From: Tubiluchus corallicola
Lineage: Eukaryota > Priapulida > Priapulimorpha > Priapulimorphida > Tubiluchidae
NCBI GenBank assembly: GCA_030141605.1
Contig: JAQGDQ010000116.1
Coordinates: forward strand, 372,001-436,000
DNA: 64,000 nucleotides
Direction: 5' to 3'
Under the pieces are notes generated by a model. It did no database searches. It had not been told where the DNA came from and saw only the letters and a program-made list of their open reading frames with translations. Position 1 is the stretch's first letter; every line of letters begins with the position of its first letter. Positions 24,940-51,802 of this stretch are shown here, in pieces. The position numbers and the translations under genes were made by a program.

Positions 24940-27151
24940 TGTAAGTTAATAATGTAATTTTAATCGTCTTATTTACCTGCTATTTCACTGCACACGTATA
25001 TAACTATATCAATGAGCAGACATATGGAAGAGCATAAATTCAGCAAACCTAAAAATAAAAAATAAGATAATAAGTGACTGATAATAATATCTATAGCCCA
25101 TAGTTTACGAATGCCCTTTACAATTTGCTTTTTCAATAAAATACTTGTCACTAGTAAGTAACTGTATTTTACATTAAATCAGTGGAATTCTAACAAACTT
25201 AATCTGTTATGGAAACCTGTTTAAGAACAGAATTATTCGTAAGCAAATTCAGTATTCCAAATACAGAAAATACACATAAATTGGAATATCTGTTCCAGAC
25301 CCAAAAGTTAAATAGGTCTGCATAAATACATAATATTGACATGAGATACATGAAAATCAAAAATAAACAAGCAGGCTGCGGTTGTGATTAAAGCTTTTAT
25401 TTTATCGTTCTTAACTTTGCACTTTGTTAAAAGCATTATCGTCAGCTTTCGTCAATGCAAGCACACATACTATCAAAATGCTGCAAGCATTAAAATAAGT
25501 TATGTGTGGACTATGCAAATGCGAGTGCTCATAAATGCTAATTCTGTCTTCTGTTTGTTGCTTGCACATGCATTTGTAAATCAAGGATATGTTATGTCTT
25601 AATGATCGTTGATTAAAACACTGAACAATTGTTTGGGAACCTGGATACATTCTTCAATCGATGATATGTTCGATCATCAGCCAGGAACCGAAGTTTGACA
25701 GTATATCGTATAATTTCAATATAACTTCTCCAGTTATAACATACAAACAGAAACTACTATATCACTACTATTCTAATTCATCTAATAAGCTGTTAAACGC
25801 CCCAAATGGTCTGCCACATTTTGTTAGTGAAATTGTTAGTTTTACTTTGAATGGCTTGAAGGTTTCCCACAAAACATGATGAAAGAGAAAACTGCACATC
25901 ACGTGCAATAAAATTGAAGGTCTGGCAAAAAACGAAAGTTCAAAAGAAGACCACCTAACTTGTTGAAAAAGGACAAAAAATTAGCCACTACAGAAGCATT
26001 GTCGACATGCATTAAATCTGAGCATAGAGTGACAGATGTCTCAAATCTCACGTTTTTTTATCGTCATGTAATTTTAATTCATTTCTCCATATCTCGTGAC
26101 ATACTTTTACCTACGATAAACAAAAATAACACTAAATTTTGATTTTACTAAATAAACCTAAAAATACGAATTTTTTTCTTCTACAAACCACTTTAGTGTG
26201 CCACATCCTAGCAGTCTTTAATAACTCAAATAAGCCAATTTCAAATGAAAACAACCCAAAATGTGTCTCATTTCTTTGAAACAACAATTATCACGAATGT
26301 CGGAGTGGCCAAGTTATTATCGATTTTAAAGGATAAGCAAAAAGGATAAACAAAAAAGATGAAAAATTCACCTGGAAAAATTATGAAAATTTGCATTCCC
26401 ACAATGACTGTTGGGCGCAGACATTTTGGAAGGTAAGTGGTTCGAAACAGGTTTAGGTAAAGTTGTGTAAAGTTTGAAAAAATAATCACAACATTCATAA
26501 CTCACACTTCATCAATTAAGCAAAAGTAAAAATTACCTGCCAATATAGTAATGTATTCTTTGGTGAGTCAGTGGCACACACTGGGAATGTGAGTCAATGA
26601 CATTTTACCAGTTGGCACGAACATTTTAAATTACTAAGGATCCAAAGTTATATAACTTGGTATGGGACATACTTTAAAATTGCCTTTGATGTAGTAATTT
26701 CATTTAGTTAACAACAAATATTTAAAGCAAACATCAAAAAAAATCTGCAATGTACAGACACCAGGCTTTATAACTTTCCTGAAAAATTTCCAGCCTTGCT
26801 ACCTTTTGGGACTGAGAGGTCTGTGAACTAGTTTGTTTCTTGGCACTCACCAGTGCTTTCCGGAAGCCAGAAGAAATGCTTTCACATAGCCTTGAGCCTA
26901 ATGGACAACTCTTCCCTTGGGCGTGCTCACTGAGTAAAAGTGTTACTAAATAATTATCAGTCTAAGCTGCCAGATAAGTGTAACTGCTAACACTTTTTTC
27001 ATTTGTATATCATTAATTACATTAGAATACATAATCCCAATATTCTGCTGACGGATTTAACAAAGTTCACACTAAACTACGGAGCTACGAGCTACAAGCG
27101 GATCTGCGTGTGTACCTCAGCGGCCAGCTTCGCCTAATATAGCGTGCCAGG

Positions 27152-27183
27152 GAATATTCTAGAAGTTTCTTTCTAGAACATTC
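27152..27183. promoter_or_regulatory. Heat-shock-element cluster
   Basis: Alternating GAA/TTC pentamer units at exact 5-bp spacing: GAA 27152, TTC 27157, GAA 27162, TTC 27167. After a one-base offset come TTC 27171, GAA 27176 and TTC 27181. This gives a four-unit and a three-unit perfect HSF site. It sits in locally GC-richer DNA next to the 3' end of a LINE fragment, with no host gene start seen nearby. Real HSF binding is unproven. Confidence 0.6.
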
Positions 27184-27389
27184 TACAGTGTTCTATTTAA
27201 TTGTAATAGATGCCAGCGATCTCCACAACAGTTATCTATAGCCACTGTTGTAATATCACACTACAGTTCTGTGGTTTTCATGCTTATATTGACATCAGTA
27301 ATATCCAGATACTGAACATCTCCAATCATCCTGGAATAATAAGAACAGTGCTCTCCAGTTTTTCTGGAATAATAAAAACAGTGTTGTCC

Positions 27390-27780
27390 TTACCTAACTC
27401 AGCTGGCTTCATGCCTTTGATGCTGAACCCTCAATTTGCTTTTGAAAATACTAACATTTGGGGCATTAATCACATCGTCTGGCAAGGCATTCCAGCAGAG
27501 AATAACTCATTTGGTGAAAAAGTGACCTCTTATTTAGTACTTACAAAACAAATCCTGGAATAGTTTCTTCGAATGTCTATGCAGATCATAGTGAATATGA
27601 GCCGGGACGAAGAATTCGCCTTTACTCAAGATGTTCAACTCGTTCAAAACAGTGAATAAGATCTATAGCTCTTAATTGTGTCTCCGTATTAGAGAGGGTA
27701 AAATCTTCAGGTTGTCCGTCAGTCATAATTTAAAGGCAACAACTCTGAATCTGCCGAACCTGGTTAACTAGAGTAAACCA
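27390..27780 (-). mobile_element. LINE (non-LTR retrotransposon) 3' ORF fragment, decayed
   Basis: Read on the minus strand in shifting frames, the translation gives RAIDLIHCFERVEHLE followed by VILCWNALPDDVINAPNVS and IFKSKL. This is the C-terminal signature of CR1/jockey-type reverse transcriptase polyproteins (a WN.LP..VV.AP..N.FK.RL-type motif). Several stops and frame breaks are present, so it is a pseudogene. No upstream reverse transcriptase catalytic motif was seen nearby. Confidence 0.65.
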
Positions 27781-28932
27781 AAATTTTATACAATGGCACT
27801 ATAACTTTAACTGACTGTGACTAAACAGCCTGTTTAATCAAACCTATGAGTATGAGTATGACTCTGTTTGCTGACTGACGAAACAATTTTTGCACTAAAA
27901 CATGAGCGTATATATAGCATCCTAGCAAAGTTAATTTGCTATCCATTTTACGAACATAATTTATTCGCTGTGACCACTGCCAACGACTATGTCCAAGGCA
28001 CTAAGTAACACATCTAACTTAGTGATACACACATTTACCTTTGCCAACCTGGATTTCATCGCGTTCACTACTCAATGTTAACAAAACGTGTGAACAACTT
28101 TAGTGACGCTTCACCACAATCTTTTTGAAAGCTATTAATTAAATTAAAAGTTATTATAACACAAACGGTTGCATTGGCTATTTTCTCATTATTTCAGCAT
28201 AAACTAAATAACAGTAAACCTACATTCACATTTTCTCCCGCCGACCTGCGACATCTATTAGTGAAACCTGTGCGAAAAATTATTGTCACTCGGTTTGCTT
28301 TATTTCCATGTAAGGCGACCATGGGCGACGTCGCATGCAGCACAGTAAGCAGCAATCTAGGACGACATATTCACGTTATTTAATTAGCTATTTGAAAGTA
28401 TAGACAAACATTCAAGAAGTAACATGCAAAAACAACGATCATACTACAGAACAATATATTACATCAAAATTGGCAGAATCAATAGAAAATCTAACATACT
28501 CTCAGTATTTAGGGTGAAAACCTCGCGCATCTCGTGCCGCAATCTTGAGGGGTATGATCAGAGTACACAGTGTTAATTATCACAAAATATAAACTGCATC
28601 AAACTCAGAAGTTAATTGATATACCTATATAAAATAGAATTCGTTTGTATGTACTGTAATAAACTGAATCATATTAATGAAAAGTCGAAATGTAACTATT
28701 GTTCTGCACTGTTATAGGTAAACAAAAATAATAATATTATGAAAAAAACTGTGAATTTAATTAATTAAATAACAAATTACAAGGTAAGAGCCAATTTCCC
28801 CAATATCTTACCAGATTAGCCACATAAAATTTGTTTTTAATTGAAATAATTTATACTACTAAGGGACGATAGTCATTAAAATATCAAGATGCAAAAGCAA
28901 TTAATTCGTTACCAATAACCATTACTAACTTC

Positions 28933-29265
28933 CAGGGCTGGATTATGACCTTTGGGGCCCATGGGCAAATGAAATTATGGGGTCCCCTCAGATGGAACCA
29001 TCGCCACACTGTAATTCGCCCGCACCCGCCTCAAATATTTTTTAGACGCGATATAATTTATTTTGATGACATTTACGTTGCTTGGAGTAAATTTATTGCA
29101 AATTCTTTAGATAAACTAGAATAGCCATTTTTGTTTGTCAATAAAATTACCACTATTTGACTATTTATTACGAACCAAATCAGTACATATTTCTACACAA
29201 CCCTAGTGAAAACCAGATTTTTACAAGATGTTACCAATGCTTGAAGGGGACATGGTCACAGCGTT
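28933..29265. mobile_element. hAT-type MITE, family A copy 2 (diverged)
   Basis: Begins CAGGGCTGGATTATGACC and aligns along its length with 118-429. Shared landmarks are TTATTGCAAATTCTTTA, ATAAACTAGAATAGC and the CATATTTCTACACA-type block. The right end is degraded and no matching 8-bp duplication was identified, so the right boundary is approximate. Confidence 0.75.
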
Positions 29266-29949
29266 ACGCTCACCGATCTGAATTCATACAGTCTTGCTTC
29301 ATCCTGCACATTATTCTGACCTAACTTGATCTCGAGTTATCTCTAATGTTATAGCACACGTACATTAACTAGATTGGTTGTCCTTAATAATGTTATTATT
29401 TTTGACGGTTATTTTCAAAGTTGCGTGCAGCTGACTATATTAAAACGTTTTAAATTTATTTACTATTTTTCATTCTTTTTTGTATGTTTTTATTCATGAT
29501 TTCACCATCCATGTAAAATATTTATTCTTCGCTGTAATTTCAAAATTGTACGGTCTTAAATTCAGAAATTTGCGAAACAATTATGAAATTCACTTTTTTG
29601 CCTACAGCATACAAGCTACTCTGTGCAAGTCAAAACGACGTGGAGTTGTAATGATAATATCTGCTACGTGTAGCATGCATTCAATTTTATCTTTGCACCT
29701 GGAAAATTGCATGTGTTCGCGGCTGTTGGCGAAAAAGTAACCAAATTATTAGATTTGTGGCTCGTTGATTATGCACACTAGGCCCTAAATTGACGTAATA
29801 ATCTTACAGTTTCTTCGCTGTACTGGTTAATTAATTAAACGAGCGTGACTAATTTATCACGCTTTACCAAACTTCAACAATTGTAATGGTAAGTATTTGT
29901 ACAATCGAATATTTGGACGAAAGTACCGAACACTTGCCTCGTCATCTAG

Positions 29950-30460
29950 GTGCGTCTACATTCTAAAACATAGCAAGTCCCGCCTTTTAATGATCATTGC
30001 CATGCACTCCTGTCCGCCGCCATCGCTCACGATTCTAGAGTTGTATTTGCTAAATCTTTTATGCAGTATATCTATATACGTCAGTGTTTCCCTCCTCTCG
30101 GCTTTTTTGCCAATTCAAGTGCTTTGCGTAATGTTATAGGAAGAGGAGATTGTCGAAGTAGTCTTAGTGCATGCCCAATCCAATACAGTCTTCTTACTTG
30201 TAATTGTTTACTGAAAGGGTTCTTCAGCACATCATACAGATCGCCATTGGATATTCTATCAGGCCATTTAATGCCTAACAGTTGCTACAGGGCTGTCTTT
30301 GAAAAGCGTCTTTTTCCTTTTGTTGTTTAGCTTTTATTGTCTATAGCTCAGCATTTTAGAAAAATACAGGTTCAACTAAAGTTGAAAGGATCCGGTCTAA
30401 TTTTAAGAGAAAGCCTGTGGTTTTCAAAACCTGTTGTGAGATTTGAATAAGCATACAATG
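29950..30460 (-). mobile_element. LINE reverse-transcriptase C-terminal fragment, decayed
   Basis: The minus-strand translation includes IKWPDRISNGDLYDVL and QVRRLYWIGHALRL, the C-terminal motif (RISN.EL.. then RR..WIGH.LR) common to jockey/CR1-type LINE polyproteins. Upstream it is preceded by STLVEPVFF, similar to the conserved segment before that motif. Stops interrupt the frame, and no other part of a LINE is visible around it. It is a different piece from the 27390-27780 fragment, and whether it is the same family is unknown. Confidence 0.65.
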
Positions 30461-31229
30461 AAAAATTTCCCTTCGTTGTATATCGGCTTCGGTGTCTAGC
30501 AAGCTGCAAGATTTGCCTGTATTGTTAAGAGACTAGAGCAATATTTCTTGGAAATCGCTCAACACTGGTAACAGTAATAAAGAAAAGGTGTTTCCCTACA
30601 AAAATGTTGTTGTAGAATTAACTTTATCTGCCATTGCTTGCTCGTAAGCGTTTTTCATCTGGTGTATTTCCAGATTTGTATTCGTAATGTCTTTAGTTTA
30701 CTGAATAAATTCAATTCATTTCAATTCTATTATCTAAATGATAAAGTGGTGTACGGTGTGTACTGTGGTACGTGAAATAAACGTATCCAATTAAATGAGC
30801 CTCGAGAAGCAAACAGATGATGGTTTGATTCTAAAGCCAAGTGAAGAATTTGTCATTATGATGTTAGCTGGCTGCATCAGGCTCAATTTCGCTTTCTTAA
30901 TTTGCTAGTCATAAACAATTTTTAATTAATTTTTGCAAAAAATGTTTATACATGTACAATAACCAAAACTTCTGTGTTTTTGAGAAGCTGGTGATTGTCT
31001 TGATGATTGCACTGACTTACGAGCGATATAATAGTTGAAGTTATTGTTCTCACTAGTGATCACTACGTCACCACAAGTTCTGGACTATCGATACGTGTAC
31101 TACTTCGTATTTTTAGTTAATCTTTGTTCTGGACTTGTCATTCAAGTGTCATTCAAGTGAGCTTGAACAGAACGAAATTCTCTAGCGCTAGGGCAAAAAA
31201 CCAGAAATAAACTAGATTCAACACGCATT

Positions 31230-31416
31230 TAGATGGAAGTAAAGAATGATAAGCAAAGAAAAGAGAAATGACACGAAAGAAAGGAAAGGATAAGAGGCAA
31301 GAAAAAAGATTGAAAGGGCAGACAAAGAGAATGAAAACGAGAGAGATGGAGAGAGGGGGAAAGAGGGAAGAAAGAGAAGGGAGAGAGTGAGAGAGAGAAA
31401 TGGGGGGGGGGGGGGT
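31230..31416. repeat. Purine-rich tract ending in a G homopolymer
   Basis: GA-rich plus strand with AGAG/GAAAG units, followed by about 14 consecutive G (31402-31415). Low-complexity; frames across it are not genes. Confidence 0.85.
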
Positions 31417-32073
31417 AAACAGACCATAAACTTCAGCTACGATTTTTTTCAAAATTATATTTATGCAAAATACATTTATCCAAAACAAGTGAGTTCTCTG
31501 TTAATGAATATTTCTCCAAAACAAGTCATGATATAAGTCACAGAAGCTATAATACCCTAACAAGAATCAATCATAATTTTAGAAGCAAATCATCTCGGCT
31601 CAAGTAGGCCTATATCTCCTATAGCCTGTTAGGTTCCATAACTATTATAAATTAAAGTGCCCTATTAGCAAAACAATCATGTTGGTATAAAATTATTATT
31701 AAGTCAAATGAAGCCAAAGATTCCAAACACAAAAATAAAGAACTATAACCTCTAGTAAATGATATTACTAGAAATAAATAGAATAATAAGGCATGCATTA
31801 TTAGCAACAACAGCTTCTTTTTCCTGATTAGAATACAGCTATTTATGTATATGTAGGACATGATGATAAAATTGAGTGTATTTATCTTATATTATTCTTA
31901 GGTTAGCTATTAACAGTAGTATTAAAAAAATTTGGAATTTTTGCTATGAACCATGATTAAATTTAGAAAATCACATTGAATATTTATATCTAACTCTGCA
32001 ACATAAAATCTACATAATGGACAGCTAGGCCTCTTGCTTGTATTTTCTTCTTTTTCTGGCCAGTGTGTGTTAT

Positions 32074-45823
<13,750 letters not shown>

Positions 45824-48800
45824 CAAAGATTTCGATGATTCTTGCGGTAAATTCGACGGATTCGGCAACGGTTTGTCAAATTTGAGCGTTTAAAGCGCAG
45901 AGTCGCACACAAACTTTTGCGGCGCAAAGTGCACATTGTCGGACATTTACAATTGTGAACACTGCAAACCGGAAACAGCAATTAACTGGCAGCGCCTTTG
46001 ATGCCTGTGGCGAGACCGGAATTCTGCTATTCCGAAATAGTTAAGTGAGACGGGAGGCTTAGATTCCGAACAGGAAAATAATAAGCGTCCAAGTAATTAT
46101 TGACATCTTTTGGTGTTATGCCAACGTTTCAATATAGAATAAAATAATAATTACTTGGGCGCTTGATATTTCTTTTATATTCAAACCTATTCCTCTCAAA
46201 TGAGATCCTGAACTGTTAGAGTGTCTTAGCCAGGGTTAGACACGTGAAAACATGTGAAATGCCATCATCTCAAGACATTTAATTGCATATAAACCGGCAA
46301 GTGTCAGAGAAGTCATTACAAGTATGTATAGACAGACTATATACAGAGCAAAAGCAGTGACACTGTGACAAACTGCAGAACATCGCCTTGTGTTTGGCTG
46401 CTGCAATTATTATTGTCGTCATCATCACCATCAAGTTTTGCTGTCGACAACATAATCGTCGTGTTAAAAACCGCCGCTTTTTCAACCTTGCTAAAACCAT
46501 TACACGCGCCAGTGTGACATCAAGTTAATTCAAACTTGCCAAACAACTTTCTGGGTAATAAAAACAAGGTAACTTGCATATCTGCGTACACTTTGATACA
46601 TAATTTACACAGGCCTACATAGCTTATCAGATAGACATTACCACTTTGTACAGATAGCAGCGAGTCCTATAAAATAGTACACATACCAAAATACGAGGTG
46701 TATTATTATGAGGTGTTACATTATTATAACCACTTTTTTTCGGTTTCTCGCAATAAATCAAAATGTGAAAAGTTAAATGGAACAAGCTATTATACCTACG
46801 TAAATTTATGAGCCACAAAAACGGAATTTATGACATTTTTTACTATCTTTCACTTGATATAGCCATAATGTATAGCGCACAGGCGAAGGCAGAAAATACC
46901 TTGAAGCGCAAACTCAAGTTTTACCATTTTTGTGTATTTTTTATCGTATTCTGACCAATACCTGCACTTTGGTCACGCGTAAAAACACTTAACACCAGGT
47001 GGACGCGTATTAGGCGATTGTGAGTACTGAGGTTAAGGGGCTGCTGGACCTGCATATTAAGACCGTTCACAATTTCGTACACATTTTTTGGATATAATAA
47101 TGATTATCATTATTATTAATGGCCGTTCCTGTTCAGTATCACATTCTATTCAAAATCACCACAAATTTGCACAAGTGCTAGTGCAGCTGACGGTGTCCGT
47201 GGTTGCGTTAATATGCTGGTTAGATGCTGGTGTCGTTGGTGGTGATGTTGATGGCGGTGCAGCGCGGTGGTGACAGTGATAGTTTATACTCAAATTGTGC
47301 TATATCATGTTGCAACAGCTGATTATCATTTACGCACTTTCTTTTATAATTATTATCTTGTAAGAATAATATAACGTGTTAGGTGGTCCTGCCCTTCTGG
47401 CTACTGGTAGAAGCTTGTGGGAGGGCTACAGCTTTGTGTTTGTTGACGACGATGGTAGTGTGGGGAGCCCACTTACTTGTAACTGAAAATGTAGTTTAGT
47501 CTATAGCCAAACAAGCGAGGGGAAAATTAAAGTTAGCTTCTTGGATTCATTATTCTACTGTAATAATTTTCATGCGCTGACTACTCATTAACTTTCTACT
47601 TATAGCGAGGCTTCAGCACACTACTGCTATAATGCTCACATTGTATTAGTCTAGCTGCCATTACGAAACACAAATTCTATGCAGTTTCAAAATTATTGCA
47701 CTGTTTCATTTTTGGCTTAACAAAATGTGTAATTAGCAGTAATTACATTTCCTGTTTAAACGTTAAAAATGTCATTTCTTTAGCTTTGAACCCATTTCTT
47801 CTAGAATATGTTACGTAGCATATAACGAAACAGAGGATTTTGACCTAAGTGAGCACCGTATGAAAGTGCGGTGCGGGACATTCGGTTATCTACATTTGGT
47901 TATTTCCAAAGGAGATTAAAGTCACAGAAACAGGGGTAATAAAAACCTGTATTTTGTTATCGGAATGCCCGTCTCTTTTTAAGGTATTTACACGCAGGTA
48001 AGCATTATAGTGACGATGATGCTATTATGATAATTATTTTCACGATATCTAAAATAAAGTACTGTACCTGTAATTTTTCCAATGCTATAGTTGTTCGTTA
48101 GAGACACGTAATGACACGGATAATGCAAATGATACGTATGGCGTATGGCGGTATCCACTGTATTAAAAAAGAGGAGCACACCTGGATCGCTCATATTTAA
48201 AAGGACCTGTTATAATGCGCCCGATGTTTTGTAAATGTAAGGAACAAACTACAACTTATTACTTATCTGATATAAGTTAGTGTGTTTAATACCTTATAGG
48301 CCTCTATGCCAGTAAAAATAAGAAAGGGTTCTGCACTTTGGGAGACACCAAATGAAACTCATCCAAGAATATGTACTCTGAACTAAATCTTTCATACATT
48401 AAAGTAATGTTTTGCAGTAAACTCACCATTCATTACCACCAAGTACGTTACGCACGCATAACTACAAAGCACAACGTTTTTAAACGAGAACGAGTGAAAT
48501 AGACACTGATGTACGCATGATAGTATGAAGGACACTTTCAAGAAAATGTTGTTAACGTCAGTAAACTTAAAGATCCGTGTTCAAAGGTTTGCACAATTTA
48601 ACAATAGAAAAAAGGCGCATTAAAGATTAAAGCTACTAAGTAGCACCACGCGTTGATTAATTTTCATCGCTCGAACAGAAATTGAATGCAAGGGTTATGC
48701 ACTTCATGTAAGTTATCGCTTGGGAAAGTTACATGAGCTTAGATCAATAGAATACCCAAGCGAGTAGGCCATCTCTCTGACAGGTTGCTATGAACGATGT

Positions 48801-49280
48801 AAAAACGATGTAGGCCAAACCAACATGCATTATTCATTGCACTTTCTTATCGGTGATAAGACACAGTTCAAGATTAAATGAGACTTCTTAATGTTAGCCT
48901 CAAGCTGTAAAAGAGGGGATCTTTGTAATTTTGTATGCACAGTAAAATCAAATACTTAGTTATTTAAGAAAAGTATCTGCACAACACAATAGAATATATT
49001 ATATACATACACGAGATTTCAAAGAAATAATGTTCATTAAGACAACATATTATCCTGCCGTGGTTAAAATTGTGAAAACATGCACGTATGTACTGCAGTA
49101 GCACTGAATTTGAAATATAAACGCGTAACCGTCTAAAACGAGAGAAAAGGAATAGAGAAAAAGCTTGTTCAGAACATTGTGAATTTGTGTGTGAAACTTG
49201 ATCCTGCTTTAGATAGGCAGCTAGGAGGTGGGTGGATGGCTGGTTGGGTTTGAGTAGGTAGATAAGTTGGCAGGTAGGTA
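45824..49280. other. Upstream region of the AKAP2/MISP-like gene, then intergenic
   Basis: The first part (45824 to about 46050) holds the gene's 5' exon and probably its promoter; GC is locally higher. A possible in-frame upstream ATG lies at about 45936. Further right there is only AT-rich DNA with an inverted repeat at 46083-46163; no coding exon was seen. Confidence 0.55.
46083..46163. repeat. Inverted repeat, 19-bp arms, 81 bp overall
   Basis: AAGCGTCCAAGTAATTATT at 46083-46101 pairs with AATAATTACTTGGGCGCTT at 46145-46163 at 18 of 19 positions, spaced 43 bp. It lies just upstream of the AKAP2/MISP-like 5' exon. A small foldback element or palindromic regulatory segment. Confidence 0.7.
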
Positions 49281-49517
<237 letters not shown>

Positions 49518-51802
49518 TATTGCTTTATTTCTCGTTACAAACACAGATGCGCTTTTTAAATATGAAAAATATGTGCGAGTTTGCAAAATTACAAAGCTAA
49601 AATTAGTGCAAAGCTAAAATTAGTACATTAAAAACTTTCTTGCACGTCTATGCGCCAAGGAGACGTGTTTTTACCACACATTAAATACTTTGCCATAGAA
49701 GAAGTACCGTACATCCTAGGTCACATATTTTCTGTCACCTATAGGGTAGTAGGTTACCTATAATAAAGCGTTATTAGAAGTATTTCACTAATAAGTATGC
49801 GGTAGTGAAAGCATGGCGTGGCGTTAATTGCAAGGTGCTTATTCACGGTCTATTAACTTTTCAGCAAGAAAAAAGACAATTGAACAAAACAGAGTTTAAA
49901 CCGAAACTACCATTTTTTTACCCATTGCAGAAAAATACCTACTATGCACCATATTTTAAACGGACATTTTAAATTAATTCAGATATTTTATATTCTAAAT
50001 TTGTGTCCATTATTTTCACTTTTCATGTCCTGACCCTAGCTTCGCATTGTATTATTGTCTAATGAGTCGTTCGTTTGAAAATTATTTTTAATCACATACC
50101 TAATGTTTTCACCACAACTAGCGGTTACGTCGTCGTTTTAAGAGAATGGCGAAACAGCTGAGTAGTCACGATATTTTAAAGAGTGAATAAGCAGAACTGA
50201 GCCTAAATGATAAATGAATGGGCGACCCCAGGAAAATCGCACCCGTGCGGCTTCCCTCCGGCTATTTAGCACGTTGAAGGAAGTCGTATGTGTTACACAT
50301 CCAAAGATGATGGTACGTTTGCCGAGATGCTACATAATTTTAAAGGATTGCCTTTGATAATGGGATGCATCATAAATTCCAGTGAAATCACAACGATCAA
50401 CCTAACAAGAATGCCCTGTCATTGAGTGCTGGACATTGGCTTGCATTGTGCAAAGTAATAAAAATTATTTGAATTTCAATCAGTGGTTTATAGTATTCAT
50501 ACTATGGAAAATTCAAAGAGTTAACGTCATGGATACTCTTTTGAACACTTTTCTAATAGTAGAAACTTATGTTATTTTCGTTTTAGGGCCTTCTTATTCG
50601 GCGAATCATTTAAACGCCCGTATCCGCTCGCCAACAAGTTTTATTTTTATACCTTATAGAAACTGTAGAAATTTGCTGTCATTTCTAAATCCTTGTTTTC
50701 AGAACTTAGATGTGTGCATGCATAAACCATTTTGCACATTAATATTAATTGTATAATATAATTAGTTACGTATATTAACAGTTTTTGTTGGTAAGAAAAA
50801 ACTGTGAACATAGTCGAGCCCGTCGAAGTCATTTTTGTTTATAATTCTGACCACATTTTAACGCGGTGATGGCTGTATAGACAATTCCACAATCTGTGTG
50901 CATGGCTGCAGGCCATGTAGAAAATCTTATGACTTGTAGCGAAACTCATGCGAGTACTTCCTGGTTCACACATTTATTGCTAAAACCTGGTATCCCAATT
51001 GCCACACGTTATATATGTACGTGAAAAACTACTATTAGCAAACGCTAATCCTTATAGCTGCCCCATTATGGTCATAGGATGTTAGCATTAGAATCTAGAC
51101 TCTAGAGTCTAGAAAGTAGTAAGCTTATAGCCGAAAAAACTGCACAGGTATAATAGTCATGGTCTGGTATAACGCAGACGTAAACTAGTGAAAGAAGTGA
51201 ATTAAGAGAAATTTGCTGGTTCTCCAGACTTTCATCAGTGTTTAACTAAGAGCGCTAACATAAGACTAAACTCGCCTTAACTACAAACAAAAATCGTCGA
51301 CAAAACGCTAAAAAATATGTAAAAATATATTCCTTTGAGCCTCTCAAGCTCAGACTCGAACACACAATTTTTATGTAATACACAAATCAAAACGCATTTT
51401 TTGCCTAGTTCGGATAAGCTGTGGTTCTGCGTAAAAAACCATATTCATCAAAATTTACTGATGTCTTTCGCTTGAATTGCTCTCTCATTGGCGGTACGAC
51501 ACACACGAAACTTGTAGAGTATAATCGAAAGTCTCTGGTTCAAATCCGGACTTGATATCTACTTTCACATCTTTTCTTTCACTTAAGTTTGATTTTATAA
51601 AAATTTACTTGTATGATAATTCCATCACCACAGCAACACATTACAAAGTTACCAACAAAAAGTATTAGCAAACTGACGCACGCCAGTATAACTATAAAAA
51701 TGCTTAAAACTTTAATCTAGTTTGAATTATAAATTAATGCAATACCATAAGAATAAAAAATTCTCGGAGAATAGCAGGCATTGTGTCAAGGTGGTAAGAT
51801 CT
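49518..51802. other. Intergenic, nothing recognised
   Basis: AT-rich, with no coding exon, RNA gene or element I can support. A T-arm-like sequence near 51537 did not yield a full tRNA. Confidence 0.6.

Larger units (their letters stand above)
24940..32073. other. Intergenic region with transposon debris
   Basis: No host gene recognised between PTRHD1 and the AKAP2/MISP-like gene. It contains two LINE 3' fragments (about 27390-27780 and 29950-30460), a MITE copy (28933-29265), an HSE cluster (27152-27183), and a purine-rich tract ending in a G-run (31230-31415). The many short frames here are AT-rich chance ORFs. Confidence 0.65.

Noticed and set aside
24969-25151. 60-aa hydrophobic minus frame upstream of PTRHD1
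   Set aside because: AT-driven hydrophobic chance frame; no signal or homology.
27210-27563. 117-aa plus-strand frame
   Set aside because: Antisense of the LINE fragment read on the minus strand.
30061-30330. 89-aa plus-strand frame
   Set aside because: Antisense of a second LINE fragment whose minus-strand translation carries the RISNGDLYD/WIGHALRL motifs.
31153-31488. 111-aa minus frame with hydrophobic runs
   Set aside because: Low-complexity GA/CT tract next to a G-run; no start context or homologous motif.
51481-51560. T-arm-like sequence (TCTGG, TTCAAAT, CCGGA) suggesting a tRNA
   Set aside because: No acceptor stem, D-arm or anticodon arm could be fitted; at most a tRNA-derived SINE scrap.
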